DNA of 64,000 nt from Paracoccaceae bacterium. GTDB taxonomy: Bacteria; Pseudomonadota; Alphaproteobacteria; Rhodobacterales; Rhodobacteraceae. How positions within the stretch are numbered: the stretch's first letter is position 1; every line of letters begins with the position of its first letter. Location: NCBI GenBank assembly GCA_004153385.1, contig SDAL01000003.1, positions 124,001-188,000 of the forward strand. The letters run 5' to 3'. The notes under the pieces were generated by a model. The model was not told the origin of the DNA, did not search any database, and worked only from the letters and a program-made list of their open reading frames with translations. A program made the position numbers and the translations under genes. Below, piece after piece: positions 17,909 to 26,310 of the stretch.

Positions 17909-19353
17909 GCACTGTGTTGATTGTCGGGGCGGGACCTGCGGGCATACGCGCGGCCCAGATGCTGGTGCAGGCGGGTCTGCATCCGGTTGTGGTGGACGAG
18001 GCTGCGCGCGCAGGCGGGCAGGTCTATCGCCGACCGCCCGAGGGTTTCTTGCGCACGCCTGCGCAGCTTTACGGGACCGAGGCCGGTAAAGCCGTGCGTC
18101 TACATCGTGATTTCGATGAAATGGTCGCCCGCGGACAGATCACCTATCTGCCCGAACGTTCGGTCGTCGCGCTTTCTCCTAAATCAGCAGCAGACGGTGG
18201 AGGGGGCGTGGCCCATGTTCTGGGCACAGACCGGCGCGAGGTCGCCTATGACCGGCTGATTTTGGCCACAGGGGCGACAGACCGTCTGGCGCCCGTGGCG
18301 GGATGGCAGCAGGCGGGGGTGTATTCCTTGGGGGCCGCACAGATCGCGTTGAAGGCGCAAGGTGTATCATTGGGCCGCCGTATCGTGCTGGCGGGCACCG
18401 GACCGCTTCTGACATTGCTGGCCTATCAGCTGGTTTGTGCCGGTGCGCATGTGGCGCAGGTGTTGGATACATCACCGCTTGGCACGCAGATGCGGGGCGG
18501 TTTGCGCATGGCGGCGGCACGCCCGTGGGTCACGGCGCGCGGGCTGCGGCTGCGGGCGCGGCTGGGGCGCCGGTATAAAGCGGGCGTGCGGTTGGAAGAA
18601 ATCACGGGCGGCGTTGGCGGGGTAGAGGCCATCCGCTGGCGTGATGCCCGTGGCCACAGCCATATGACCGAGTGCGATATGGTCGGGCTGGGGTGGCATT
18701 TGCGCGCGGACGGGCACCTGCCCGATCTGGCGGGGGCAGAGTTCACATTCTCGCCGGTCTATCATCAATGGATGGTACAGGCCGACGAACTGGGCCGCGC
18801 GGGCGCGGGGCTGTATCTGGCAGGTGACGGGTTGGCGATTTTGGGCGCCGACGGGGCCGAACTGGCAGGGGCGCTGGCCGCCATCGCTTGCCTTGCCGAT
18901 CTGGGGCTGAGCCATCCGTCACCTGTGGGCCTTTTGCGACGTGCACGCCGGATGGCGCGGTTTGCCGAAGGGCTTGCACAGGCTTTCCCTTGGCCCGCCC
19001 ACGCTGTCGCAACCCTTTCCCACGATACTGTTATTTGCCGCTGCGAGGGGATCACCGCAGGCTGTCTGCGCCAGACGGCAACGCTGTCCGGGCCAGACGC
19101 CAATCGCGCAAAATCGCTTTCGCGCGTGGGGATGGGCCGGTGTCAGGGGCGCTATTGCCAACTGGCCGGTGCTGAAATTGTGGCTGCGGCCACTGCGCAG
19201 GATGTGGCCGACATTGGCCGGCTGCGTGCGCAACCGCCCGTGCGGCCGGCCCCGATCGGGGCGTGGTTAAGGCCGGCGGGCTGCGCCACGGACCCTGCGG
19301 CAAGGCTTGCGCCCGGCCAAAGGCAGATTCCTCTGCCTGACCGCGACATCTAG
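17905..19353 (+). CDS. FAD/NAD(P)-type dehydrogenase subunit with BFD-like [2Fe-2S] domain, HcnB/opine-oxidase A type
   Basis: A 482-residue flavoprotein. VLIVGAGPAGIRAAQ at the N-terminus is the FAD Rossmann motif and a second dinucleotide motif (IVLAGTGPLLTLLAYQ) lies in the middle. The C-terminus has a BFD-like [2Fe-2S] domain with C378, C380, C413 and C418 (CRCE ... GRCQGRYC). This layout is that of HcnB, OoxA/NoxA and the alpha part of sarcosine oxidase. The start at 17905 overlaps the stop of the small [2Fe-2S] gene; the frame is open further upstream but lies inside that gene. It probably relays electrons from amine oxidation to the respiratory chain. Confidence 0.9.
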   Translation: MSTVLIVGAGPAGIRAAQMLVQAGLHPVVVDEAARAGGQVYRRPPEGFLRTPAQLYGTEAGKAVRLHRDFDEMVARGQITYLPERSVVALSPKSAADGGGGVAHVLGTDRREVAYDRLILATGATDRLAPVAGWQQAGVYSLGAAQIALKAQGVSLGRRIVLAGTGPLLTLLAYQLVCAGAHVAQVLDTSPLGTQMRGGLRMAAARPWVTARGLRLRARLGRRYKAGVRLEEITGGVGGVEAIRWRDARGHSHMTECDMVGLGWHLRADGHLPDLAGAEFTFSPVYHQWMVQADELGRAGAGLYLAGDGLAILGADGAELAGALAAIACLADLGLSHPSPVGLLRRARRMARFAEGLAQAFPWPAHAVATLSHDTVICRCEGITAGCLRQTATLSGPDANRAKSLSRVGMGRCQGRYCQLAGAEIVAAATAQDVADIGRLRAQPPVRPAPIGAWLRPAGCATDPAARLAPGQRQIPLPDRDI

Positions 19354-19441
19354 CAGGTAATTCTGCACCTTGCGCGCATTCGGCAGCTTTGGCCGATGGT
19401 TGAGGGGGATAGTTTTGACAAACAAGATGAGGAGATGCCTT

Positions 19442-20893
19442 ATGCCCGGCTTCGACATCCCGCTGCCTGCGGGCCATTTCATTGCTGGTGCCTACGTGCC
19501 TGCAGATGAGGCCATTGACGTGATTTCACCTTCGACCGGTCTCAAGGTCGGGGCGATTGCCTGCGGTGATGCGCAGGTGGTGGACCAAGCGGTGCGTGCG
19601 GCCCGCGCGGCGCTGGCGCGCTCCAATTGGGGCGGTATCAGCCCGCGCGAGCGGCTGCGGGCGCTGCATGCATGGGCCGATCTGATCGAGGCTGAAGCAG
19701 ATACCCTTGCCCGGATGGAGGCCATCTGTTCCTCGCGCCCGGCCCAGCAGGCGCGCACCGGTGATGTGATGGTCACAGCCGAACAGATCCGGTTTTTTGC
19801 CGAATTCGCGGATAAGGAAGGCGGCCATCTTGTGCCGACATCCGATCAGGCGTTCGGCTATATCTCGGATCATCCTTACGGCGTGATCGGGGCGATTACC
19901 CCGTGGAACTTTCCGATTTCCATGGCAGGCTGGAAACTGGGTCCGGCGCTGGCGGCGGGAAATGCGGTGGTGATCAAACCCTCGGAGATGACGCCGTGGA
20001 CCACGCTTTATCTGGCAGAGCTTTCGGTGCGCGCGGGCCTGCCTGCGGGGCTGATCAATGTGGTTTTGGGCGATGGGCCCGTCACCGGCACTGCAATCAC
20101 CGGCCATCCCGATATCGATAAGGTGTCGTTTACCGGATCAACCCGTGCAGGCGGTGCGATCATGGAAAACATCGCCCGTACCGGCATCAAGCCGATGACG
20201 CTGGAGCTGGGCGGCAAAAGCCCGATGGTGGTGTTTGACGATGCCGATCTGGATCTGGCTGCAGACTGCCTTGATCGCGGGATCATGCCGAATGCGGGGC
20301 AGTTCTGCGTGGCAGGCTCGCGAATACTGGTCGCGCGCTCGGTGGCCGAGCCGCTGGCCGAAAAGCTCAAGGCGCGTTTTGCCCGTTATGCCCCTGCCGA
20401 CACGCTGGCAGACGAGGCCGGTTTTTCGCCGATCATTTCCGCAGGTCAGATGGCGCGGATCGATGGCATCGTTCAGGCCGCGCGCGCCCAAGGTGGCGAT
20501 GTGCTGTGTGGCGGCGCCGCATTCGATCGCGACGGCAGCTATTACCAGCCCACCTTGATTGCCGGCGTGGACCACAACAACCCCGCCGTGACGGAAGAAA
20601 TCTTCGGGCCGGTGGCCACATTCCAGACGTTCGAGACCGAGCAAGAGGCCATGGCACTGGCCGCCCATCAGACCTACGGGCTGTGTGCGGGCCTGTTCAC
20701 CCGCGACCTGTCGCGCGCCTTGCGCCTGACACGTCAGGTCGAGGCCGGAACGGTCTGGGTCAACCGCTATGGTCGTTCGCGCGATCACATCCTGCCCACC
20801 GGCGGCTGGAAGGCCAGCGGTCTTGGCAAGGATCTGGGCCGCGAGGCCTATCTGGCGAACCGGCGCACGAAATCCGTTCTGATCGACCTGTGA
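19442..20893 (+). CDS. NAD-dependent aldehyde dehydrogenase
   Basis: A 483-residue aldehyde dehydrogenase. Catalytic Cys289 is in GQFCVAGSR and the general base Glu255 in LELGGKSP; the cofactor segment ITPWNFP is also present. It oxidises an aldehyde to the acid with NAD(P). ATG at 19442 follows a GAGGAG site. It lies in the same direction as the dehydrogenase subunits, 88 bases downstream, and may oxidise the aldehyde released after amine oxidation. Substrate is inferred from context only. Confidence 0.9.
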   Translation: MPGFDIPLPAGHFIAGAYVPADEAIDVISPSTGLKVGAIACGDAQVVDQAVRAARAALARSNWGGISPRERLRALHAWADLIEAEADTLARMEAICSSRPAQQARTGDVMVTAEQIRFFAEFADKEGGHLVPTSDQAFGYISDHPYGVIGAITPWNFPISMAGWKLGPALAAGNAVVIKPSEMTPWTTLYLAELSVRAGLPAGLINVVLGDGPVTGTAITGHPDIDKVSFTGSTRAGGAIMENIARTGIKPMTLELGGKSPMVVFDDADLDLAADCLDRGIMPNAGQFCVAGSRILVARSVAEPLAEKLKARFARYAPADTLADEAGFSPIISAGQMARIDGIVQAARAQGGDVLCGGAAFDRDGSYYQPTLIAGVDHNNPAVTEEIFGPVATFQTFETEQEAMALAAHQTYGLCAGLFTRDLSRALRLTRQVEAGTVWVNRYGRSRDHILPTGGWKASGLGKDLGREAYLANRRTKSVLIDL

Positions 20894-20916
20894 ACGCCTC
20901 AAGGAAAGAAATCCCG

Positions 20917-21969
20917 ATGAATAGCTACCAGATTGCCCTGATCCCCGGAGACGGGATCGGTGTTGATGTGACCGATGCCACGATGGATGTGTTGAATGTG
21001 GCGGCGCGCAAGTTCGGATTTACGCTTGTGCCCGAGGCATTCGACTGGTCGTGCGCGTATTATCAAAAACATGGCGCGATGATGCCCGATGACGGGATCG
21101 CGACACTGCGCAGGTTTAACGCGATCTATCTGGGGGCCGTAGGCTGGCCCGATACGGTGCCCGATTCCGTCTCTTTGCACGGGCTTTTGCTGCCCATCCG
21201 CAAAGCCTTTACCCAATATGCCAATATCCGCCCGCACCGGCTGCTGGAGGGGGTGCAGGGACCCCTGCGCGCCGAGGGGTTCGATATTTTGTGCATTCGC
21301 GAGAATACCGAAGGCGAATATTCGGGCGCGGGGGGCCGGGTGCATCAGGGCCAGCCCAACGAGGTGGCGACAGAGGTCGCGATTTTCACCCGCACGGGCG
21401 TGGAACGGATCATCCGTTTCGGGTTCGAGCAGGCGCGCGCACGGCGCAAGCACCTGACATCGGTCACGAAATCGAATGCGCAGAAATATTCCATGGTCTT
21501 TTGGGACGAGGTCACAAAAGACGTGGCCAAAGACTATCCCGATGTGACCGTCAGCCATATGCATATCGATGCGATGGCCGCGAAAATGGTCATGGCGCCT
21601 CAGGATCTGGATGTGATTGTGGCCTCCAACCTGTTTGGCGATATCCTCACTGATCTGGGCGCGGCGATCCAGGGGGGCTTGGGCTTTGCGGCCTCGGCCA
21701 ACATCTGCCCCGATAAATCCGGCCCGTCGATGTTCGAGCCGGTGCACGGCTCCGCCCCTGATATTGCGGGTCAGAATATCGCCAATCCGATTGCGGCCAT
21801 CTGGTCTGGCGCGATGATGCTGGAGCATCTGGGCGAGGCAAAGGCCGCGCAAGCGGTTCTGGACGCAATCTCGGCCACGACCGCGCAAGGGATCGGTGTG
21901 CGCCCCGGTGCCAGCCGCACCGATGCGATCACCACCGCTATCAAAACTGCCCTGGAGGGCCAAGCATGA
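20917..21969 (+). CDS. Isocitrate/isopropylmalate dehydrogenase family, tartrate dehydrogenase/decarboxylase-like (TtuC type)
   Basis: A 350-residue member of the beta-decarboxylating dehydrogenase family. The N-terminal IALIPGDGIGVDVTD, the LGAVGWPDTVPDSVSLHGLLLPIRK region and CIRENTEGEYSGAGG match the tartrate dehydrogenase branch rather than leucine biosynthesis LeuB. The metal-binding aspartates are in DLDVIVASNLFGDILTDL. It uses NAD and Mn/Mg to oxidise tartrate, D-malate or related 2-hydroxy-dicarboxylates. It starts 24 bases after the aldehyde dehydrogenase with an AAGGAAAG site and overlaps the next gene by ATGA, so it belongs to the same operon. Confidence 0.87.
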   Translation: MNSYQIALIPGDGIGVDVTDATMDVLNVAARKFGFTLVPEAFDWSCAYYQKHGAMMPDDGIATLRRFNAIYLGAVGWPDTVPDSVSLHGLLLPIRKAFTQYANIRPHRLLEGVQGPLRAEGFDILCIRENTEGEYSGAGGRVHQGQPNEVATEVAIFTRTGVERIIRFGFEQARARRKHLTSVTKSNAQKYSMVFWDEVTKDVAKDYPDVTVSHMHIDAMAAKMVMAPQDLDVIVASNLFGDILTDLGAAIQGGLGFAASANICPDKSGPSMFEPVHGSAPDIAGQNIANPIAAIWSGAMMLEHLGEAKAAQAVLDAISATTAQGIGVRPGASRTDAITTAIKTALEGQA

Positions 21970-23435
21970 CCGTTCACGCCAAAATCGACATCCGTGCACA
22001 GCTGCGCGATCCTGCCTTGCTGACAGAGGCCGCGTTGATTGACGGTCAGTGGCATAGCCGCCCCGATATGGCAGTCCATGCGCCCGCCACCGGCACCGTT
22101 ATGGGCCATATGCCCGATTGCACCGCCACAGAGACCCAGGCCGCGATCACCGCCGCGCAAACAGCCCTGCCCGCGTGGAAGGCCAAAACCAATGCCGAAC
22201 GCGCCGATCTCTTGATGGCATGGTATCAGTTGATGCTGGATCATGCCGATGATCTGGCGCTGATCCTGACCACCGAACAGGGCAAGCCCTTGAGCGAGGC
22301 GCGCGGCGAGATCCAGTATGGTGCGTCATTCGTGCGCTGGTTTGCCGAAGAAGCCCGCCGCATCAACGGCCATATCATTCCCTCGCCCGTGGCCGGCAAA
22401 AAGATCTTTGCGATGAAAGAGGCCGTGGGCGTCTGTGCGATCATCACGCCGTGGAACTTCCCCAATGCGATGATCACGCGCAAGGTGGCACCGGGTCTTG
22501 CGGCGGGGTGCACGATGGTGATCAAACCGTCGGATTTCACACCCTATTCGGCGCTGGCCTTGGGCGTTCTGGCCGAACGGGCGGGTATTCCCAAAGGCGT
22601 GATCAACATCCTTACAGGTCGTCCTGAGGTCATTGGCGAGGCCCTGACCCAAAGTCCGGTCGTGCGCAAGCTGTCGTTTACCGGATCAACCCGGGTGGGG
22701 GCGCTTCTGGCCGAACAATGCGCCCCGACGTTGAAGAAGATGAGCCTGGAGCTGGGCGGAAACGCGCCATTTGTCGTGTTCGATGATGCGGATCTGGCGG
22801 CGGCGGTCGACGGCGCGATGGTGTCCAAATTCCGCAATGGCGGGCAGACTTGTGTATGTGCCAACCGGATACTGGTGCAATCGGGTATTCATGATGCCTT
22901 CGTCGCGGCGCTGGCCGAAAAGGTCGATGCGCTTCGTGTCGGGCCGGGCACTGGCGAGAACGTGGATATCGGGCCAATGATCAACGAGGCCGCGATCGAG
23001 AAGATCAATCGCCACGTGGAGGATGCGCTGGCCCATGGGGCCCGCAAGGCCACAAAGCCGCGTGAACTTGATCGTCAATATGCCGATCCGGTCGTGTTGA
23101 CGGGGGCGACAAAGGACATGCAGCTGGCCTCGGAGGAAACCTTCGGTCCCGTGGCCCCGATCTTCCAGTTCGACACGGAAGAAGAAGCGCTTGAAATCGC
23201 CAATGGCACACCTTTCGGGCTGGCGGCTTATTTCTATACCACAGATATGGGGCGGGCGTTCCGCTTCGGCGAGGCGCTCGAGGCCGGGCTTGTCGCGCTG
23301 AATACCGGTGCGCTCAGCCATGCCGAGGCCCCGTTCGGCGGGGTGAAATCCTCCGGGCTCGGGCGCGAGGGCGCGCAGGAAGGGATCGAGGAATATCTTG
23401 AAACGAAGGCCTTCCATTTCGGTGGTCTTGGCTGA
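21966..23435 (+). CDS. NAD(P)-dependent succinate-semialdehyde dehydrogenase-like aldehyde dehydrogenase
   Basis: A 489-residue aldehyde dehydrogenase of the GabD branch. Catalytic Cys296 is in GGQTCVCANR and Glu262 in LELGGNAPF; the FEEQGKPL-type block appears as LTTEQGKPLSEARGEI. It would convert succinate semialdehyde or glutarate semialdehyde to the acid, supplying the TCA cycle. The start overlaps the stop of the TtuC-like gene. A 26-bp perfect palindrome follows the stop and probably ends the operon. A roughly 90-bp piece closely matching bases 22573-22662 reappears at 24151-24240. Confidence 0.9.
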   Translation: MTVHAKIDIRAQLRDPALLTEAALIDGQWHSRPDMAVHAPATGTVMGHMPDCTATETQAAITAAQTALPAWKAKTNAERADLLMAWYQLMLDHADDLALILTTEQGKPLSEARGEIQYGASFVRWFAEEARRINGHIIPSPVAGKKIFAMKEAVGVCAIITPWNFPNAMITRKVAPGLAAGCTMVIKPSDFTPYSALALGVLAERAGIPKGVINILTGRPEVIGEALTQSPVVRKLSFTGSTRVGALLAEQCAPTLKKMSLELGGNAPFVVFDDADLAAAVDGAMVSKFRNGGQTCVCANRILVQSGIHDAFVAALAEKVDALRVGPGTGENVDIGPMINEAAIEKINRHVEDALAHGARKATKPRELDRQYADPVVLTGATKDMQLASEETFGPVAPIFQFDTEEEALEIANGTPFGLAAYFYTTDMGRAFRFGEALEAGLVALNTGALSHAEAPFGGVKSSGLGREGAQEGIEEYLETKAFHFGGLG

Positions 23436-23441
23436 CCGGCG

Positions 23442-23467
23442 GCAGGGCGGCGCGCGCGCCGCCCTGC
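23442..23467. terminator. 26-bp perfect palindrome, likely operon terminator
   Basis: Bases 23442-23467 form a perfect GC-only inverted repeat apart from one A-T pair (arms begin GCAGGGCGGC), six bases after the aldehyde dehydrogenase stop. It would make a very stable hairpin. There is no T tract, so it may act as a stem that stops RNA decay or polymerase with factor help. Confidence 0.6.
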
Positions 23468-24148
23468 GATCTGGGGGGTGATGTCGCGCGCAGAGGCCGC
23501 CGTGGCAGAACTGTCGGGATCCACCGCGTTGAAATACGCGATTTCTTCTGGTGTCGGGGCATCACATGGCCATGGGGCCGGAATGGCGCGTGGGGTACGG
23601 GTGTGTGGGGTACGGGTGTGTGGCGGCAAGCGGCCCGACCGGTCTTTCGCGCAATACGCAGTGGCTTGATATCCGTTTGTGGGTAGCAGGTGCGATGGTT
23701 TTACAGCCAAAGGCACACCTGTATCGGGCCTGATCCGGAACCTGCCCGAAGTCCGGTCTGGTCGGCCTGAAGATATATCTCGGGCAGGTCGCGGGCCGCG
23801 GTGCGGAAATGTTTCGCTTTTGGGATCACGTAGGACCACGCCGCGTGTTTTCGCAAAACCGATATGATGTTCATATCCACGATACTGCCCGTTTGTTGCC
23901 CGTGCCCGCCGGTATGGGCGACAGCGCACTCACATCCGCAGTAACGGCCAGCAGATCGATGCGCCCGGAATGTCGGGTGTGCGTTGGATAAACGCCTGCA
24001 TGGTATTGCGGCCGATCATATCCGGTGCAGTGACACAGGCCGCCGCGCTATTTGGCCCGCAAGGTCGATGCCGTCATGCATGGTTCTGTGATGGAGCAAC
24101 GCGGGTGTGACATCCTGCGCGCGCTCTTTCATAAATGCCGGTTTACAG
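23468..24148. other. Decayed DNA without an intact gene
   Basis: No open frame here has a credible start, ribosome site and protein-like composition. On the minus strand, 23701-23880 reads as a plausible protein piece (for example IISVLRKHAAWSYVIPKA and FRTAARDLPEIYLQADQT) that continues upstream only after a frame change (MQAFIQRTPDIPG near 23970-24010). This looks like the remains of a minus-strand gene; the family was not recognised. A perfect 15-bp tandem repeat lies at 23591-23620. Confidence 0.5.
23591..23620. repeat. Perfect 15-bp tandem duplication
   Basis: TGGGGTACGGGTGTG occurs twice without a gap. It lies in decayed, non-coding DNA and looks like a slippage product. Confidence 0.8.
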
Positions 24149-24241
24149 TGCCGGACGGACCGGTATTCCCAAAGGCGTGATCGACATCCTGACAGGTCGT
24201 CCTGAGGTCATTGGCGAGGCCCTGACCCAAAGCCCGGGCGT
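24149..24241 (+). pseudogene. Short fragment of a succinate-semialdehyde dehydrogenase-like gene
   Basis: About 90 bases here match the middle of the intact gene at about 22571-22663 with only a handful of substitutions; the encoded text is GIPKGVIDILTGRPEVIGEA against GIPKGVINILTGRPEVIGEA in the parent. The match fades near 24149 and stops at 24241, exactly where the converging minus-strand gene ends. No start, catalytic residues or flanking coding sequence are present, so it cannot be functional. It is either a partial duplication or the last trace of a second, closely related copy. Confidence 0.8.
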
Positions 24242-25875
24242 CATGTCAGGGGGCGCGGGGCGAGCTTGTGTATTCCGCGTGGACGAAAGGCGAAGGCATC
24301 GGGTTGGCCCAGAACGCTGGCTGCCGTGTGCACAACCGACAGCCACATCTCTGTCCCCTGCAATCCCGGCGGATGACCGTTGGCGAAGGCGATGCCGCGG
24401 CCGGTTTGCCACATCGATGCTACGCGGGCGATCAGGTCGCGGGCGATAGTTTCGGCCTCTTGGCGCCGGTGATCGCACTGGCGCAAACACAGCCACAAAG
24501 GATGGATCGTGTCGAGCAGATTGCAGGCCGTTTCGGTTGCCCCGTGAAAGCCGTTATAGGCGCGGTAATTGGCCAGTACCGTGTCTATCGCGGCCTTTGG
24601 GCAGGGAACCGGTCGTCCGAACTGGGCATAGCTGCCTCGTGTCAGCCGGTAAAACCCGTTGACGGCCAGCAATGCCCCCTGATCGCCTGTGGCGGGCCCC
24701 CACAGACCGGTGGCCTGATCGACATTCAGCGCAAGCCAGCCAAACAAAACCTCTGGGGTGCGCGCGCCGCCAGAATGTCGCGCGTTCAGATGTGCGGCCG
24801 TGGCGATTGCATCGACGGTTGCGCCCGCGCCCCATGCATTGTCGTGCCATGGCAGCGCTTCCAGCCACGCGCACAGATCTGCGGCGTCAAGCTCGACGGC
24901 CTGCACGCGGTAGGCCGGCGTGCAGCCTAGACAGCGCAACGCCCCCTCAACCGCCAGCACGTTATAAAGGGCAATCGGATCGTCGCGCAGGGCGCCCCCC
25001 TTGGTCGGGGGGCGGTCGGGGTCGGGAAACAGGCCGCTGACCGGATCCTGGGCGCGGATCAGGGTGTCTATGGCTTGTGGTTTGTCAGGCAACATATCAA
25101 GACCGTCACAGGCGGCGGCAATCTCGATTGCGTCGCACAGGTGGCGCAGCGCAGGTCGCGGTGTGCCGCTGGCATCGCACGACAGATACCCGCCCTGTTG
25201 TGTGCGGCAGGCAGCCAAAACATCGGGCCATTGCGCCGTTACCGTGCGGTTGAGCCTGTCGAGCGCACCATCAGGGGCGGCGATCTGCGGCGGGCTTGCG
25301 GCATTCGTGCGCATTTTCAGGACGCGGGCCGGCACCCCTCCCGCAACCGCCATTGCGGGGATATGTCCGCGCACCACCGCACCCGCCGCAATCACCGCAC
25401 CGTTTCCGATGCGCGCACCATCCAGCACGACCGCATTGGCCCCGATCCACACATCATCCCCGATATCGATGCCTTGGCTGACCAGCGGCTGCGAGCGTAT
25501 CGGAACATCGGTCTGCTGCGTGCCATGATCGAACCCCACCAAGGTTGCATGGGACGCGATGCGCACATCGTTGCCGATCGTGATTTTGCCCGACAGGCAG
25601 GCATAGGGGTTCACGCTGCAATCGTCGCCAAAAGCCAGATCACCGCGCAACAGCGCCTGCGCCGCGATCCACGAGCGCGCGCCCAGACACAAGGTATCGC
25701 ACAGCACGACGGCCCCATCCGCGACAAAGGCGGTAGGGTCGATCTTTGCGCCTGCGTGGCGCACCAGATCATCGCACCTGCGGCGATGGGCGGGGGCCTT
25801 GATATCGGCGGCGGTTGCGGTCCATGGCATCCAAGAAATGCGGCGGGTCCGAAAGGCTGTGTCGTCAACGGTCAT
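24241..25875 (-). CDS. Fusion protein: hexapeptide-repeat acyltransferase + alpha/alpha-toroid-like domain
   Basis: A 544-residue protein with two parts. Residues about 45-200 show the left-handed beta-helix of hexapeptide acyltransferases (ITIGNDVRIASHATLVGF, IDIGDDVWIGANAVVLDG, AVIAAGAVVRG) with the candidate catalytic His in GFDHG and the typical close GGVPARVL. The remaining 330 residues are helical with repeated GLW/GGF and HxDNAW-type segments (LPWHDNAWGAGATVDAI, TGLWGPATGDQGALLAVNG), like the alpha/alpha toroids of glycan-processing and terpenoid-cyclase-like proteins. ATG at 25875 is the first one giving a normal N-terminus. It is the last gene of the uronide operon, 435 bases after a binding-protein gene. 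An acetyl transfer to, or recognition of, an oligosaccharide is inferred. Confidence 0.75.
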   Translation of the reverse strand: MTVDDTAFRTRRISWMPWTATAADIKAPAHRRRCDDLVRHAGAKIDPTAFVADGAVVLCDTLCLGARSWIAAQALLRGDLAFGDDCSVNPYACLSGKITIGNDVRIASHATLVGFDHGTQQTDVPIRSQPLVSQGIDIGDDVWIGANAVVLDGARIGNGAVIAAGAVVRGHIPAMAVAGGVPARVLKMRTNAASPPQIAAPDGALDRLNRTVTAQWPDVLAACRTQQGGYLSCDASGTPRPALRHLCDAIEIAAACDGLDMLPDKPQAIDTLIRAQDPVSGLFPDPDRPPTKGGALRDDPIALYNVLAVEGALRCLGCTPAYRVQAVELDAADLCAWLEALPWHDNAWGAGATVDAIATAAHLNARHSGGARTPEVLFGWLALNVDQATGLWGPATGDQGALLAVNGFYRLTRGSYAQFGRPVPCPKAAIDTVLANYRAYNGFHGATETACNLLDTIHPLWLCLRQCDHRRQEAETIARDLIARVASMWQTGRGIAFANGHPPGLQGTEMWLSVVHTAASVLGQPDAFAFRPRGIHKLAPRPLT

Positions 25876-26310
25876 GGCAATATCCGAAAGGCTACGGCAA
25901 GGGGGGTGACGGCGCATGGGCTTTGCTACTTGCACGTGCCGGCGCGCGGCACAGGCACCCGTTGTGGCGCGCAGGTCATTGACGGCCCCGGGGCAAGACT
26001 GGCGGGGCAGGCACATCATACCCCACAACATGAAGCTCCCCCCCAAAGCCGAACCGGCCCCAACGATACGGATCGGCGCGGGTCGCATGATGGCGTGACC
26101 GCCCCGAGAGAACGGTGGCAGCGGTGGCGCGGCCCGCTGTCAAAAAGGCGGGGCACGGGGCCGGCGCACGGGGCTGCATGCGCTACGTCATTTGCCTCCC
26201 CCGACGTGTCACAGCCTGTCTGGTATACGCGCCCCGCAGGATCGGGTGTATGGCAGACGCAAGGGGCTGCGTGGTCCCGCTTGCGTCTTGCCCGCGCCGT
26301 CCTGGCCGGT
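25876..26310. other. 435-base gap between acyltransferase-fusion and binding-protein genes
   Basis: No gene with a credible start was found. The frame of the acyltransferase fusion stays open upstream to 26088 on the minus strand, but the text is low quality and rich in Arg, Pro and Cys, so it was not included. A hairpin lies at 26255-26288. Confidence 0.6.
26255..26288 (-). terminator. Hairpin downstream of solute-binding protein gene
   Basis: AGACGCAAG (26255-26263) pairs perfectly with CTTGCGTCT (26280-26288), and GGG/CCC inside can extend it. It begins 22 bases after the minus-strand stop at 26311. There is no T tract. It could terminate the operon or lower expression of the fusion gene beyond it. 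Confidence 0.6.

Noticed and set aside
24300-25040. Long plus-strand open frames opposite the acyltransferase-toroid gene
   Set aside because: They are mirror frames of a GC-rich coding region; no start site or protein-like composition.
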